Origin: Fragilaria crotonensis
Taxonomy: Eukaryota > Bacillariophyta > Fragilariophyceae > Fragilariales > Fragilariaceae
Direction of reading: 5' to 3'
DNA length: 64,000 nt
Assembly (NCBI GenBank): GCA_022925895.1
Contig: JAKSYS010000219.1
Location: forward strand, 1 to 64,000
The notes under the pieces are model-generated. The model saw only the letters and a program-made list of their open reading frames with translations. It searched no databases and was not told the DNA's origin. Positions 51,692 through 62,547 of this stretch are shown here, one piece after another; position 1 is the first letter of the stretch, and every line of letters starts with the position of its first letter. The translations under genes and the position numbers were made by a program.

Positions 51692-54600
51692 ATGGTCAAC
51701 CCAGCACTAACCCATTTGCCTCCAACTGAGGCCAACTGCCCACCCTCCCATTGTGTCAAGCCTACGAAACACATGGTGAACTATGTCGCCGCCGACGGCG
51801 ATTTTGCAGCTCCTTTTGATGCAGATGCACTCAAAAATGCTGCCCTACCTTTCAAGAAGCATTCCTTTTCCTATGTTGCAACTACTAACACTTCTTCCAT
51901 TGCTGAATCTAACACCTACAGGCCCAAGAAGAGCCCCAAGCAAGCTCCAGGCCATTTTCAGCGCACCGCAACGGCCCTGACTCCAGAGCAAGAGTCCGCC
52001 GTCATCTCGCGTTTTCTTGAAACCATCGATCAAGAACGCCTCCAAGACACCGACACCAACAACAGAGTTAACTACGCCTGCGAACTCTCCTACGAAGCAG
52101 GATCTACCGATATGGGTCGCTCCCATTCTCTTTCCATCAAACCAGGCGCCATCAACGACAACGCAGCCGCCAAATTCCAAGACAATCAAGACAACAACGC
52201 GCGCAATACCTTCGCTTCCACCATCATCCCGCGCCAAGAAGACCTCCAACTTGCCTCCTACGAAAGGCCTATCAAGAACCAACGTGTCAGATTCAATTTT
52301 AACGTCGAAACCATCAAGATCAAGAACAACAATGAAGTCGCGAAATGCGACTCTTTCAAGATTCCGGCGACGAACGCCGAAGACCTCCACTACGACAAGA
52401 GGGGTATCATCCAAACCGCCTTGAAAAGGCTCTCCAATGCATGTCTCAATCAAAATTCCGACGAATACTCGAGGAGAAATCGTCCGAACAGTGGACTGCA
52501 TCAAAGAATTAGCGCAGAACGTACGTTTTACTACGCCGTGCAAGCGCGAAGCTCGCAAGAGCGATTCTGACGACGACATCACATCAAGCGAAGCCAGAGC
52601 TTCCCACAACATGTCTACTTTCCTTCAGGCACCAAGAATTGGCGGAGAACAAGCAAAAACAGTAATGGCAATAATGGACAAGTTCCATGGCCAAAATTGC
52701 AAATTCTCCTCTGAGTGCCTCTCCAAGTCTCCAGAACTGCTGAATCCACCTACAAGTACTACAATGATGCAGCTTCCTATGAGATTGGAAGAACTTCACA
52801 GAATTTTCTTCCCAACTTTACCTGAGAAGGTCATTCCATTTGTAAGGCACCATAACAAAGCAGTCATACAGCATGACAGCATCCTTATCTTGCCTGTGAC
52901 CCCTCCGGTTACAACTTCCCATCAAACTGTCAGCACTTCAATTGCTACTCAGAATGATGAGAACACCCCCGTCCACGGTGACGCCATCAATGGCCCTGTT
53001 CCGCACGACGGAATTGGTCCGATGTCCGAACGCGATCCCGGAATTGAAAATGCCGTTAACCCCAACTTCAACGACGACATTTCCGATAACGGCCTTGACA
53101 TAGGTAACATGTCATGCGGAATCCGATGGAAACGAACGATGACAGAAATTTTCATCAAGACTCCCCCGGACGAGAAATCGAAATTCCCTACGTCGAATTC
53201 CCCTCCCACGCCGCCCTACACAGACAAGACTCCCGCGGACACCACCTACGAATCTGCGGACATGCTGACGACTACGATTCCAGCACAGCCACAGACTACG
53301 TCCGCCTTCCGCCACCCGCCGGACACCAAGATCTACCGTGACTCAGACATCAAGCACAAGAAAACTACCCAATTCTCAGTCACACTTCCACAATTTTTGA
53401 ACAGAAAGCCTGTAGCTTTTGAAAGCTGCAATCCCTTCAGTTTTCTGTCAATTGCTGAGAACTCTCACAAGTTGCATCCCACCACCGACAGCGCCTCCGA
53501 TTGCCTACTATCTACGACTGCAGGCATCACCAACTTGATCAAGACAATGTCACACAATCCCCCAGAATACCCATACACAAACAAGACACCAGAGACACTC
53601 CTTCATGTCATTCCTGGTGAGTCTAGTTCTGTGTGTTCAAACAATGAAAACAAAGAAAAATCTATTACTTGCAACTCACTTACTCCTCCTGGCCACAGAC
53701 ACAATGATGTGAATGTAGCAACAGAGGATTATTGCAATGTGATAAGATATGAATTGGAAAAACAACAAAGCATTTGCAAACACAATGCCCTTGCTGTTCA
53801 AACTCCCAGATCATTAATTTTACCCAAAAAATCCGAAAACACAGACATCAACAACAAACGCTCCGTCAACCGAAAATGCACCTCCAGAAGGAGCAAATGC
53901 TCACCAAGAAGTGCACCACCCAATGTTTGCAAACACGCCAACTAATTGTGAAACATTTTTTGATGACAATGAGCATGAAAACAATGATGATGATCTGCCT
54001 CAAATTCCCTTAACCTCCCCAGATGCCCTGACATCATCAACCAGAACTGACTTCACATATCCACCGATTGAAGACCTCACAAGGACGCTCCTGAAATATG
54101 CCAAGATTGCAAACCTTCAGGAACTTAGCTTCCCAACTGACCTTCTCTCACGAAGACGACAATTCAATGCCTTCATGGATAACCTCCGAATCATATGCAG
54201 CATATCACCATGGACACGCCAAGTCTTTGACCTTTGGCCGAGACAAATCAATTACTCTCATCCATGTGTTGGTATTGCAATCTTCAATCTGATTTTCACC
54301 AACATCTGTGAGCCCTGCCAGACACACATTATTGACTGTTCCCAGATGCCAGAACAGCCATTCTGACTCTAAGACGTCACTGTGCACCGCTCACCCAAGA
54401 TCACATTGAACGCACGCGAATCCTTCTACTCCATCAAGCAAGGACATCAAGAAGTTGCAACATCCTACTTGAATCGCATTCGGACATTATCGCGCGACTG
54501 TTATCACGCCGGAATCACAAACACCGATGCTGATATAATCAAACGAGCCATTCATGGCGGCAGCAATCACCACTTCTATGCTGCTTCCTACCAACGCTTT

Positions 54601-55398
54601 GATGCCGACATCCGTCGAGCAGAATTACATGACAAAGAACTACCAACATTTGCGGAACTTGAGAGCCACTTATTGAATATTGATGATTCCTGTGGACTTA
54701 CTCTCCCTTCCCAAAACCAACACAATTACAACCAACATGCAAATTCTGCACACCAACCTTCATCAAGTCTGCCTTTTCAACATCAAGGCACAACTTATGA
54801 TGATCTTCCACCACACCAACACCAAGCCTTCACCAGCTCTTCAATGATGCACCCAAATGCAGCCAAAAACAATAACAGGCCACCACATCAAGAAGTTGAA
54901 AATCAAACAAACAATCTGGCCTCTGCACAGCATCCAAGAAGACAAAACAATGACAATGATTGCAGTATTGCAATGCAACAGCCTCAGCCTTTTCAAAAGC
55001 AACATCACAACACAAGACCTCATTTCAGACAAAATTCTTCAAACAATGCAAATCAAAGGCGTCCTCCAGATAATTTCAGCTCACCCAATGCTGCAAATAT
55101 TACATGCTACAATTGTGGACAACTTGGCCACTATGCTAATCGATGCATAACCGTCAACAGATCACAAAACAGCAACCATGGAGGACTCCAAAACACAAAT
55201 CCAAACAATGATGAAACCGCACCCCACAACCAACGTGCGCATTACATCACTGATTCAATTCCATCTCAATCACATGCTTTTCACCATCAAGCATACATTG
55301 CCTCCTGCAATGACCAGGGCAACTTCAACTGCCCAAAACCAGTTACTTCATGGCCTGATATTGACACCCCTGAGCAGATGGCAATCAACAGAGTATAA
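51692..55398 (+). pseudogene. Gag of the LTR element, frameshifted
   Basis: The likely start at 51692 is in CACCATGG (MVNPALTHLPP). The frame is open to 52570, continues in another frame at 52437-53945, again at 53911-54366, and ends at 54382-55398. The recognisable gag helical domain lies at 54050-54690 (QEVATSYLNRIRTLSRDCYHAG, NTDADIIKRAIHGG, ELPTFAELESHLLNID) and needs two close shifts near 54365 and 54412. It is followed by a Gln/Asn/His-rich linker and one CCHC knuckle, CYNCGQLGHYANRC (about 55107-55146). No RT, integrase or protease motif occurs in any frame of the internal region. Confidence 0.8.
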
Positions 55399-55617
55399 CT
55401 CAATGATTTCTAACCATCAGTTCCAATATCTCCATACAGGCCAACAACAAGACACACTACACATCAACTACGCTGAAAACCTTGTGAATCACATTTCACA
55501 GACATTCCCAAAAAAAAAATGCAAGTCTCACCAAAAAAAAACAATCTTCAGATCAAAAGATTCTGTATGTTTCCAAAGCAAATGCTACAACATCAGAAAT
55601 CAACAGAGATTTGATTC

Positions 55618-55625
55618 AAGAGGGG
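55618..55625 (+). other. Polypurine tract
   Basis: AAGAGGGG immediately 5' of the 3' LTR. Confidence 0.7.
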
Positions 55626-56518
55626 TGATAGACTTCCAGTATCGCCCTACATATTTTACATCTATCGATCCTAACTGTCGCCCGTGTGCACAGTAAAACG
55701 TTACATCCGTGCTCCAGTAACCAGTGCGACACTGCACGACTGGAATCAAAACTCTCGTCGATTCAAATCATGTTCATCTCATCCCATGAGCATGAACACT
55801 CATTTTCAAACGAGACTCAACGCCTCGTATACGGACGACCACACCGCGACACGAAACGACGTCTCCGAGAAACGAGGAGTGTTCCTCATTGTTCCAAAGG
55901 AACACTCCCTTCATTCAGACCTCTCATCTGTTGCACCTCCTCACTCTTCTCACAATTGTCGAAATAATTCATTTTTAGTGCCACTTACCTTTTCTGCACA
56001 TACTGTGAATATCTGCACAATCATGAATGAAATTGACCATGACGAATTTTTACCGCCGGTCGTCAAATTGTCAACCTCACCATACTGTACATATTTCAGT
56101 AGTCAGTACGACGGTACTCACTATTACGACAGCACACAACACGGCAATCAGTACAGCAGTACTTTTTGCACATCACTTCCTCTGCCCGGCCATAGTCCGT
56201 GCACGTCTGAGTCTATCGTTACCGTACATAACGATAAACTATTAGACAGTGCCCACTATGACCAAAGCGATATTATTACTAGTCAGTCCCTCGCACATTT
56301 ATGTAGCGATAGACCGACAGATAGTATACGTATCGTTGTCTGTAGCGGTAGACAGCATTGTATTGCTGTACCGTTTATAGACACACTAAGCAGTAGTCAG
56401 TGTCGTACTAGACACTTACCTACTGGGGGCGTACCCCGTAACGGTTACGTCCTGGTTCTTAACCCGAACCTTACGCCGACCTGCGCGTCGACAGGTTCCG
56501 TTAACCCGAACCATATCA
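55626..56518 (+). repeat. 3' LTR of the gag-only element
   Basis: 893 bp; ends CATATCA followed by the TSD TGTAC. Confidence 0.9.
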
Positions 56519-56523
56519 TGTAC

Positions 56524-57261
56524 TGGGGCCTGATCCTGATGAGCAAACCAACATCTAGCTAGCTAGTACTGGAGTAGTGAAATCAAACACTACCGGTACA
56601 GTACCATGAAAAACTACCACGACTCGCACGAATGAGATTCCTCGTCGGAGGCCTCGTAGGAAATGTACTACCAGGTACCTACGTTGTAATCCAGTACACT
56701 CTCTACTTTCCACTATGTACTCCCTCGTATTAGCTATTAGCTAGAGTCGTGAGTAGATACATGTATGCATACGTCAACAGCGGGCTGCCTGGCGCCTTGC
56801 GCATGCTGGGGAGCGAGGCGAATCTTGAGCAATTGGTTCGGCGAGAGCCGAGAGCGAGACGTACTATGTAGTACTTGTACCAGGTACAGTAGTACCTCTA
56901 CTCTCCAGTACGTATGTATGCGTGTTGGAGTGCAACGTGCATCTCAGTATTCAATGCAGCGAGAACAGGAGGGAATTGAGAACACCGGACCGAAGAACAA
57001 AGAGGAATACGGAATACGTGATACAGATGTGCGTACGTGATCCTCCGTACATCATATGCAGTATACCACGATATCCTAGTACTACTATTGTACTGCCACT
57101 GAACGCTGTACTCTAACGTGAGCAGTGGACTGTTCTTATTCAGATGTCATCAATCCCACACACGAATCTCAACTCCCAACTCCCAACTCCCAACTCCCAA
57201 CACATGAGCTTTCCCACAATTTCCATTACAACTCCCTACTCCGGAAACAACAGCAGTAAAC
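56524..57261. other. Spacer before the TLDc gene
   Basis: Contains TAGTACTGGAGTAGTG (about 56570), ACCAGGTAC repeats (56670 and 56880) and a short CAACTCCCAA array (about 57165-57200). No gene. Confidence 0.5.
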
Positions 57262-58767
57262 ATGAGCGACGAGAACGACAATGAGAAGAAACAAGAAGCG
57301 GCTCGAGAGCTCCAATCATCTATTATGAAAAAACGAGCATCTCTGACCGATGCTGAAATAACATTTCTCCGTGCATTGCTACTGGACGATACTGTGCCTA
57401 CAGCTAGCTTGACGCGTGCCTCCAAGAAGCTCAATGATGACATGCTTTTCTCAACTCCATTTGCCGGAACACAAGCTGAGAAACGCCCATCGAGCGTCAG
57501 GCGTACCCAACCCAATCAAATTGGTCTTTGGAGTGCCTTTCGCGACGGTATTCGACCGAAAGCATTGGCACGGAGGGGATCGAGAGTCACAGATTACGAA
57601 ACAGAGGAACAAGCACCTGCACCAAAAGAAGTGAGCGATGAAGATTCGATCCAATCCGATGAAGAAGTTCGACCGGAACGCGAAGACGACCAATCAGAGA
57701 ATTCGTCATTGGCAGATGACGACTTACCTCCAGAGCACTATGATGCGTGGGAAGTCCTGAAGGACGAGTACGCCGCGGACTTCGGTTATGACAACACACC
57801 CACTCAAGTACTTACAGCGCAAGACTTGGATGATGACGATAACAACTACTTCACTATCCTCGGAACCTCGGCCGACGACACTCTTGCACGTCCTCATGTC
57901 CTCTCGCCCCCACTTATGGACTCTCTCATGACGTTCTTGCCGGCAGCCATTAAGAACCAAAATTATTGGCTAAAATACTCTCTTGTTCGCGATGGTGCAT
58001 CTCTTGCGATACTTCGTCGCTACGTCCGAGGTGCTAGGCGAACAATTCTGGCCATTGAAACAACCGACGGCCATGTCTTTGGATCATTCACCAGCACGAA
58101 TTGGAGGTATCAACGACATGGCTTTTATGGAACCGGAGAGTCGTTCTTGTGGCGTATGCGACACAGTCGCAAAACAAAGTGTTCGTCCCTGTATGATCAA
58201 GCCCAGATGGAAAGTGAGATTGATGTCTACTTTTGCACCCATCAAAATGAGATGATTCAATTGAGTACCGACGAAATGATCGCAGTCGGCGGAGGTGAAG
58301 TGGAAAGTGACACTGACTCCTCTGTCGAAGAACGATCTGATCGGTTTGGGTTCGGCCTTTCGATTGATGATTTCATGCTCCACGGAACTTCAAGTCCCTG
58401 CGCCACCTACAAAAACCCCTGCCTCGTGGATGGTGGTTCAAAAGATAAACGCTTCCGCATTGCCAATGTGGAGGTGTGGACGTTAACTCCATGCGCCACG
58501 GTCGATGCCGCGGAGCGCCTCGAAATGTCTCAATTTTGGATTCAGCAGTCGTCTCGCGATATGTCAAGCACCATGTCTCTTCGGTCCGTGGCGGCAGGAT
58601 CCCCCCGTCCCTCACGGTCCCCCCGACCGGGATTTCGAAAGGTGGAGGATTTCGATGCTGATGACTTGTCTCAAGAGTCATTCTATCGACGTGTTGGTGA
58701 AAACGATGAAAGCGAACAGCAACGAGATATATGGCAGTATGCGACAATGATGAATACACACAAGTGA
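57262..58767 (+). CDS. TLDc-domain protein (OXR1/NCOA7-like)
   Basis: 501 residues, intronless. The N-terminal 200 residues are charged and low-order, with helical stretches and acidic runs (EDSIQSDEEVRPE). The TLDc domain spans about 215-430: HVLSPPLMDSLMTFLPAAIK, WLKYSLVRDGASLAILRR, ILAIETTDGHVFGSFTSTNW, the GTGESFLWRM segment and, after an acidic insert (about 340-360), FGFGLSIDDFML and the terminal FRIANVEVWTL strand. The family protects cells against oxidative stress and some members regulate V-ATPase. No TM or signal is seen. The tail is Ser/Pro-rich with SPRPSRSPRP. Convergent with the next gene (89-bp gap). Confidence 0.88.
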   Translation: MSDENDNEKKQEAARELQSSIMKKRASLTDAEITFLRALLLDDTVPTASLTRASKKLNDDMLFSTPFAGTQAEKRPSSVRRTQPNQIGLWSAFRDGIRPKALARRGSRVTDYETEEQAPAPKEVSDEDSIQSDEEVRPEREDDQSENSSLADDDLPPEHYDAWEVLKDEYAADFGYDNTPTQVLTAQDLDDDDNNYFTILGTSADDTLARPHVLSPPLMDSLMTFLPAAIKNQNYWLKYSLVRDGASLAILRRYVRGARRTILAIETTDGHVFGSFTSTNWRYQRHGFYGTGESFLWRMRHSRKTKCSSLYDQAQMESEIDVYFCTHQNEMIQLSTDEMIAVGGGEVESDTDSSVEERSDRFGFGLSIDDFMLHGTSSPCATYKNPCLVDGGSKDKRFRIANVEVWTLTPCATVDAAERLEMSQFWIQQSSRDMSSTMSLRSVAAGSPRPSRSPRPGFRKVEDFDADDLSQESFYRRVGENDESEQQRDIWQYATMMNTHK

Positions 58768-58856
58768 TGAGATCGTGTTCCGTTGAGTGTTGAACAGTAA
58801 ACAAATCTATGAAAATATGGCATGTTAATGTGGTTATCCCCTTCAATGCGTTTGTC

Positions 58857-59361
58857 TCATAACGTAGCTACGGCGGCCACGCGATCTCCAGCGTTGACGT
58901 CTCCGATGACGGCAGAAGGGTAAGTATGGGGTCTGGTGGGGGATACAGCGTTTTGTCGCAGAAAGTGCAATTGCTTTTCTGTCTTTCCCAGTCCACAGAC
59001 GAATGTATCGATGAACGTCTCGTCGGCAACGTAAAAGATTTCGTCTGATGGACATTTTCGACGCGGATTTGGAGGACCCATTTTGATGGAATCGACTACC
59101 TTGTTTCGAGCATGATTTGATCCACATCTGTATCCTGTCCAGTACCGCCGCAAGTCGCTCAACATCGGACGATGACTCCGAGCTGTTGCTGCGGAATTGA
59201 ACGTCGTCCTTCACCCAATCTGGAAGGAGTTTCCAAAGGAGTCTCGCCAAAATCACAGCCACTGCTGCGGATGTTACAGCAGGCAGCATTTCATATGCCA
59301 TTGTTTTGGCAGCCATGAGCTTGGGACCGCCCAACACAAACAGTGCTGGCGGTACTGGCAT
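58857..59361 (-). pseudogene. Small membrane protein with lipase-associated tail, one apparent frameshift
   Basis: The frame from the ATG at 59361 (MPVPPALFVLGG) encodes a TM helix (AVTSAAVAVILARLLWKLL) and a helical segment (VERLAAVLDRIQMWIKS). At about 59112 the sensible reading moves by one base into the frame ending at 58857: KVVDSIKMGPPNPRRKCPSD, then IFYVADETFIDTFVCGLGKT. The tail matches the eroded sequence just after the stop of the class 3 lipase at 62548. In the first frame the last 85 residues are Arg/Ser-rich and look out of frame. No intron fits the junction, so this is a frameshifted gene, or a sequencing error. Confidence 0.5.
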
Positions 59362-59593
59362 TTTTGCTTCAGTATATCGTCGTCACATAGTCACATAACG
59401 CGAATGAATCAGCTACAGCAACACAGGAACGATCGTAGTTGGCATGCACGTGATTAGGGCAACTATCTTTCAGACGACGAGGACAAATGCAAACCAAGTC
59501 CCCATCACACCCGCATATGCCGAAGGACCAAACCTCGCATCAAAGAACATGTTCTTGCTGCAAGGCTGGAGTTAACACGCACCCGCGGAGCGC

Positions 59594-60460
59594 TCATTCC
59601 AGTACTTCTGTTTTCTCCGCTGACACCACATAGTCGAATCCAAATTTGATAGGCCCGTTCACTGTGGCGTCGAAAGCCTGCCTGTCCAACTCATCGAAAA
59701 CCTCCTTCATTGAACTCACTAAAGCTGGTGTCGGGAATGATGCAAACTTGGAGCGTCCAACATTGATTTGTCTGAGGATCGTGCTGTATTTATACAGAAT
59801 CGGAAACTTGTCGGTCTGCTTTAGTTGAAGGTTAGGTGTGCGCATGACTTGTTTCTCGATCCAATCAACAGGATATTCTCTATAACAGCGATGACCTGCA
59901 AGCAGTATGCATGCATCGCGAACTTGGCGAATCTTGCAAATGACGTTCCCGGGTCCTTCGGCTCTGTCTGGGATAGGTTCCAGACCCACAATGTAGATCC
60001 GGCCTCCAGGTTTCAAAAGATGCGCGAGCTTTGGAATAATCTCATCTTGCCGATAAGGAGAGAATCCATCCATTGCGCCGACCAGGTAATCCGCTATTAT
60101 GGTATCGTACTGTGGCTGCGGTAGTTGCAACTCTCCGAACCAGTTTCCAATAATGATATGATTGCCTTCAAGGACGCCTAGCTTCTGAGCTTCTCGCATG
60201 ACATTGTGTTGCATCGTTTTATCAGCTGTAATCGCTGTGAAAGAAGTCATCCCCTTCCCCTGCCCCAACGTAGCAATCCATTGCAATGAATGCGAGCCAG
60301 TTCCTGCATCAAGAACATCGCCAAATGGAATGTCTCCCTGTTGGGCCTCGATGCAATCGAAGAGAACATCACCTTTACCAAATTGCTTCTCTGCCATATT
60401 CGCTGAAGATGATGCTGCGAGTAGAGCCCAGATGTCAAACAAAGCTTTCATAGGCATCAC
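59594..60460 (-). CDS. Class I SAM-dependent methyltransferase
   Basis: 288 residues, intronless. Motif I is DVLDAGTGSH (48-57). YDTIIADYLVGAMDGFSPY is the motif II region, and LAHLLKPGGRIYIVGLEPI is motif III and strand 5. The first 20 residues are mildly hydrophobic (FDIWALLAASSSA), which might be a weak signal, but the short N-terminal Met ladder (M1, M2, M4) leaves the start open. No substrate-specific motif is recognised. The intact frame and canonical motifs make it a real gene. Confidence 0.75.
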   Translation of the reverse strand: MMPMKALFDIWALLAASSSANMAEKQFGKGDVLFDCIEAQQGDIPFGDVLDAGTGSHSLQWIATLGQGKGMTSFTAITADKTMQHNVMREAQKLGVLEGNHIIIGNWFGELQLPQPQYDTIIADYLVGAMDGFSPYRQDEIIPKLAHLLKPGGRIYIVGLEPIPDRAEGPGNVICKIRQVRDACILLAGHRCYREYPVDWIEKQVMRTPNLQLKQTDKFPILYKYSTILRQINVGRSKFASFPTPALVSSMKEVFDELDRQAFDATVNGPIKFGFDYVVSAEKTEVLE

Positions 60461-62454
60461 AAATCCGTTTAGTGTTCAGTGACATGTTCTATTGCATGGT
60501 ACGGTACCATGGTACTATCCTGTCCTGAACAAATCCTGGTCGGATTTATGATTTTTATTCAATGGATTCGGAGAATGAGTCCGTACGAGTAGTACTCCAG
60601 TACACGTACACTACCCCGGTTCTAGTACCGTATGCGAGCATTCCAGATTCCTTACCGAGTCAGTCCTCGGTGCTCAGTGCTTTCATGTCATTGATCCTTG
60701 CCTCCTTTCCGCACTCTCACCTAATCTATGCAACAGATGTGCAGGACGAGGAAAGGCAATGCAAAAGAGAGCCAACAAAACTACTGAGGTGACAGCAAAC
60801 AAACCTGGAGATATTTTTATCTTGGACACAATTGGCCCATATGCTACTAAACTACAGTCATGGGACACCCAACTGCCTAGCGGCAGCACTGGTTCAACTT
60901 GAGGATGAAAAACAAGAAAGTCCTAGGATTTCTATGGTACCAGGATTGATGTTATTTCAAAATTCTTGAATAACTCATTCAACAGATTGAAGGCATCCAG
61001 AAAGCATGTGAATAATGCCAGTCAGTTTGGGGTTTTTGAAAGAGAGAGATTATTGACAAGTTCATGTGGGAGGAACTCAAGAAATGGTTCAATATAGTAT
61101 CTGATTTGGGACAATTGAAGAAACAGCTTGGCATATGGTATGACTGGAAAACTGATGACAATGAATACACCTAGTGGCAAGTATGACAAAAATTGGAATT
61201 GCGTATGGAGTCATTTGTGATGAGTGTTGGAAGGAAATATCAAAGAGGAGGCTGAGACTCCAGGTTATTCAATGAATTTCTGAGTAAGAACAAGGGAGAA
61301 CCAGTGAAAAAGACCAGTTAGCTTCTGTTCAATATTGGAAAGGTTGCACCAGATTTGACAAATGCAGATCAAAAATTTGTGCAACATTTGTGCAATCCAG
61401 GTGAAGAAGACCACTGCTGGTGGAAAGCACCTACAAGATTGCTTGTGGGACTTATCAAGGCAACTATGAAGGTCTCATGCGCAAGAAAGCAAAGGAATGG
61501 AGGCCCAGCCATATCTTTTGCAACTCTGATTATGCAATGAAAAAGATGACAAAAAGAGAGTTTCATCTGGGATACACTCACTTGGTGGTACTTCAGTAAA
61601 TTTGGAAAACCAAGACACAACATGTGGTGATGTTGTAAGAATGGAGGCTGAATGGAATCAGTGGTGCAAATGGTGCTACAATCTAACCAATGAGGAAGAA
61701 TGGACTGAGGTGGAGAACAAGGCATAGAAAGTTACTTTCAAGGAGCAAGAGCAAGATCAAATTGGAAGGACCTTAAGGTCTGACAGGATTGATGAAAGAA
61801 GTCTAAAGTAGTTACAACATTGCAGACTAGGAAAGTAGTATGGGTGTAGAGTTTAGAGTATTGTCAATCTACAACTAGCTGGTGGGGTATCGTGGTACTT
61901 GGCACCGTACTTGTAATACGTAAGTGCAGTAGTGGAGATCAGGAACGTCTCAACGATGCAGGCAACGATATCGCCCAGTGGGGCTCTCCGTCTTCACTCC
62001 GCGTTGTTCCACTTAGTAGTAGTTTCTACTAGGCGGGTGTTGCTAGGGCAGATTGGGACTGGTGGTTGGCGTTTCCAAGACTTGGTCTCGGTTGATTTTT
62101 CCCAAGCACCAACACCAACACACCCGGAGCTTGATTGTTCCTGGGGTGGGCTGGCGGTTAATTGAAGATAAGTTAATCCTATTAGGAATGCGTTGATCGG
62201 CACAACCAGCCTTATTTCTAATTCCGGTTTGGTGCGTCTCCGAGTATGGTCTCGTGTAGGATCCTGCGTGTTTCAATCTCACCTGCCAACTGATGTTGAC
62301 CATTGGCCATCCATTTCCTAGGTAGCTGTGGTTTTGATATTTGCTTCTAGTGGATTTGCAGGTAGAGGCAGTCCTTGCCTTTTGGAGCATGGACTGATTC
62401 GGACTGCTGGCAATGTTCTGACTCCTGCTTACTCCGTTGCATTGCAGACGAAGT
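60461..62454. other. Gene-poor spacer
   Basis: 2.0 kb. 60480-60640 holds GTAC motifs (GTACTCCAGTACACG). 60900-61800 is A/G-rich with many short ORFs; the longest plus frame there (61322-61540, containing EEDHCWWKAPTRLL) looks like a decayed coding piece but is not recognised. Nothing else is supported. Confidence 0.4.
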
Positions 62455-62547
62455 GACATCGATGTACGTCTCGTCCTTGACGCAAAAAGATGGCCTCTAA
62501 TCGGCATATTCGACGCGGCATGTAAAGGACCCATTGATTGGAATCGA
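62455..62547 (-). pseudogene. Eroded C-terminal tail after the lipase stop
   Basis: After the lipase stop the same frame reads SIPINGSFTCRVEYAD, a stop, then FCVKDETYIDV. This lines up with SIKMGPPNPRRKCPSD... FYVADETFID of 58857-59361, including the shared DNA string CGACGCGG. The ancestral lipase probably had this tail and lost it to a new stop. Confidence 0.5.

Larger units (their letters stand above)
50532..56518 (+). mobile_element. Young non-autonomous LTR retrotransposon carrying gag only (TR-GAG type)
   Basis: 6.0 kb with direct LTRs 50532-51428 and 55626-56518 (TG...CA), nearly identical (about four substitutions and a few small indels seen). The 5-bp target duplication TGTAC is exact (50527-50531 and 56519-56523). 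A TGG-type primer binding site begins right after the 5' LTR (51429) and a purine tract AAGAGGGG abuts the 3' LTR. The internal 4.2 kb encodes gag with a zinc knuckle but no protease, RT, RNase H or integrase. Confidence 0.92.

Noticed and set aside
58843-59361. Single 172-residue protein in one frame
   Set aside because: The last 85 residues are Arg/Ser-rich and lack order, while another frame gives the conserved lipase-type tail; a frameshift explains both.
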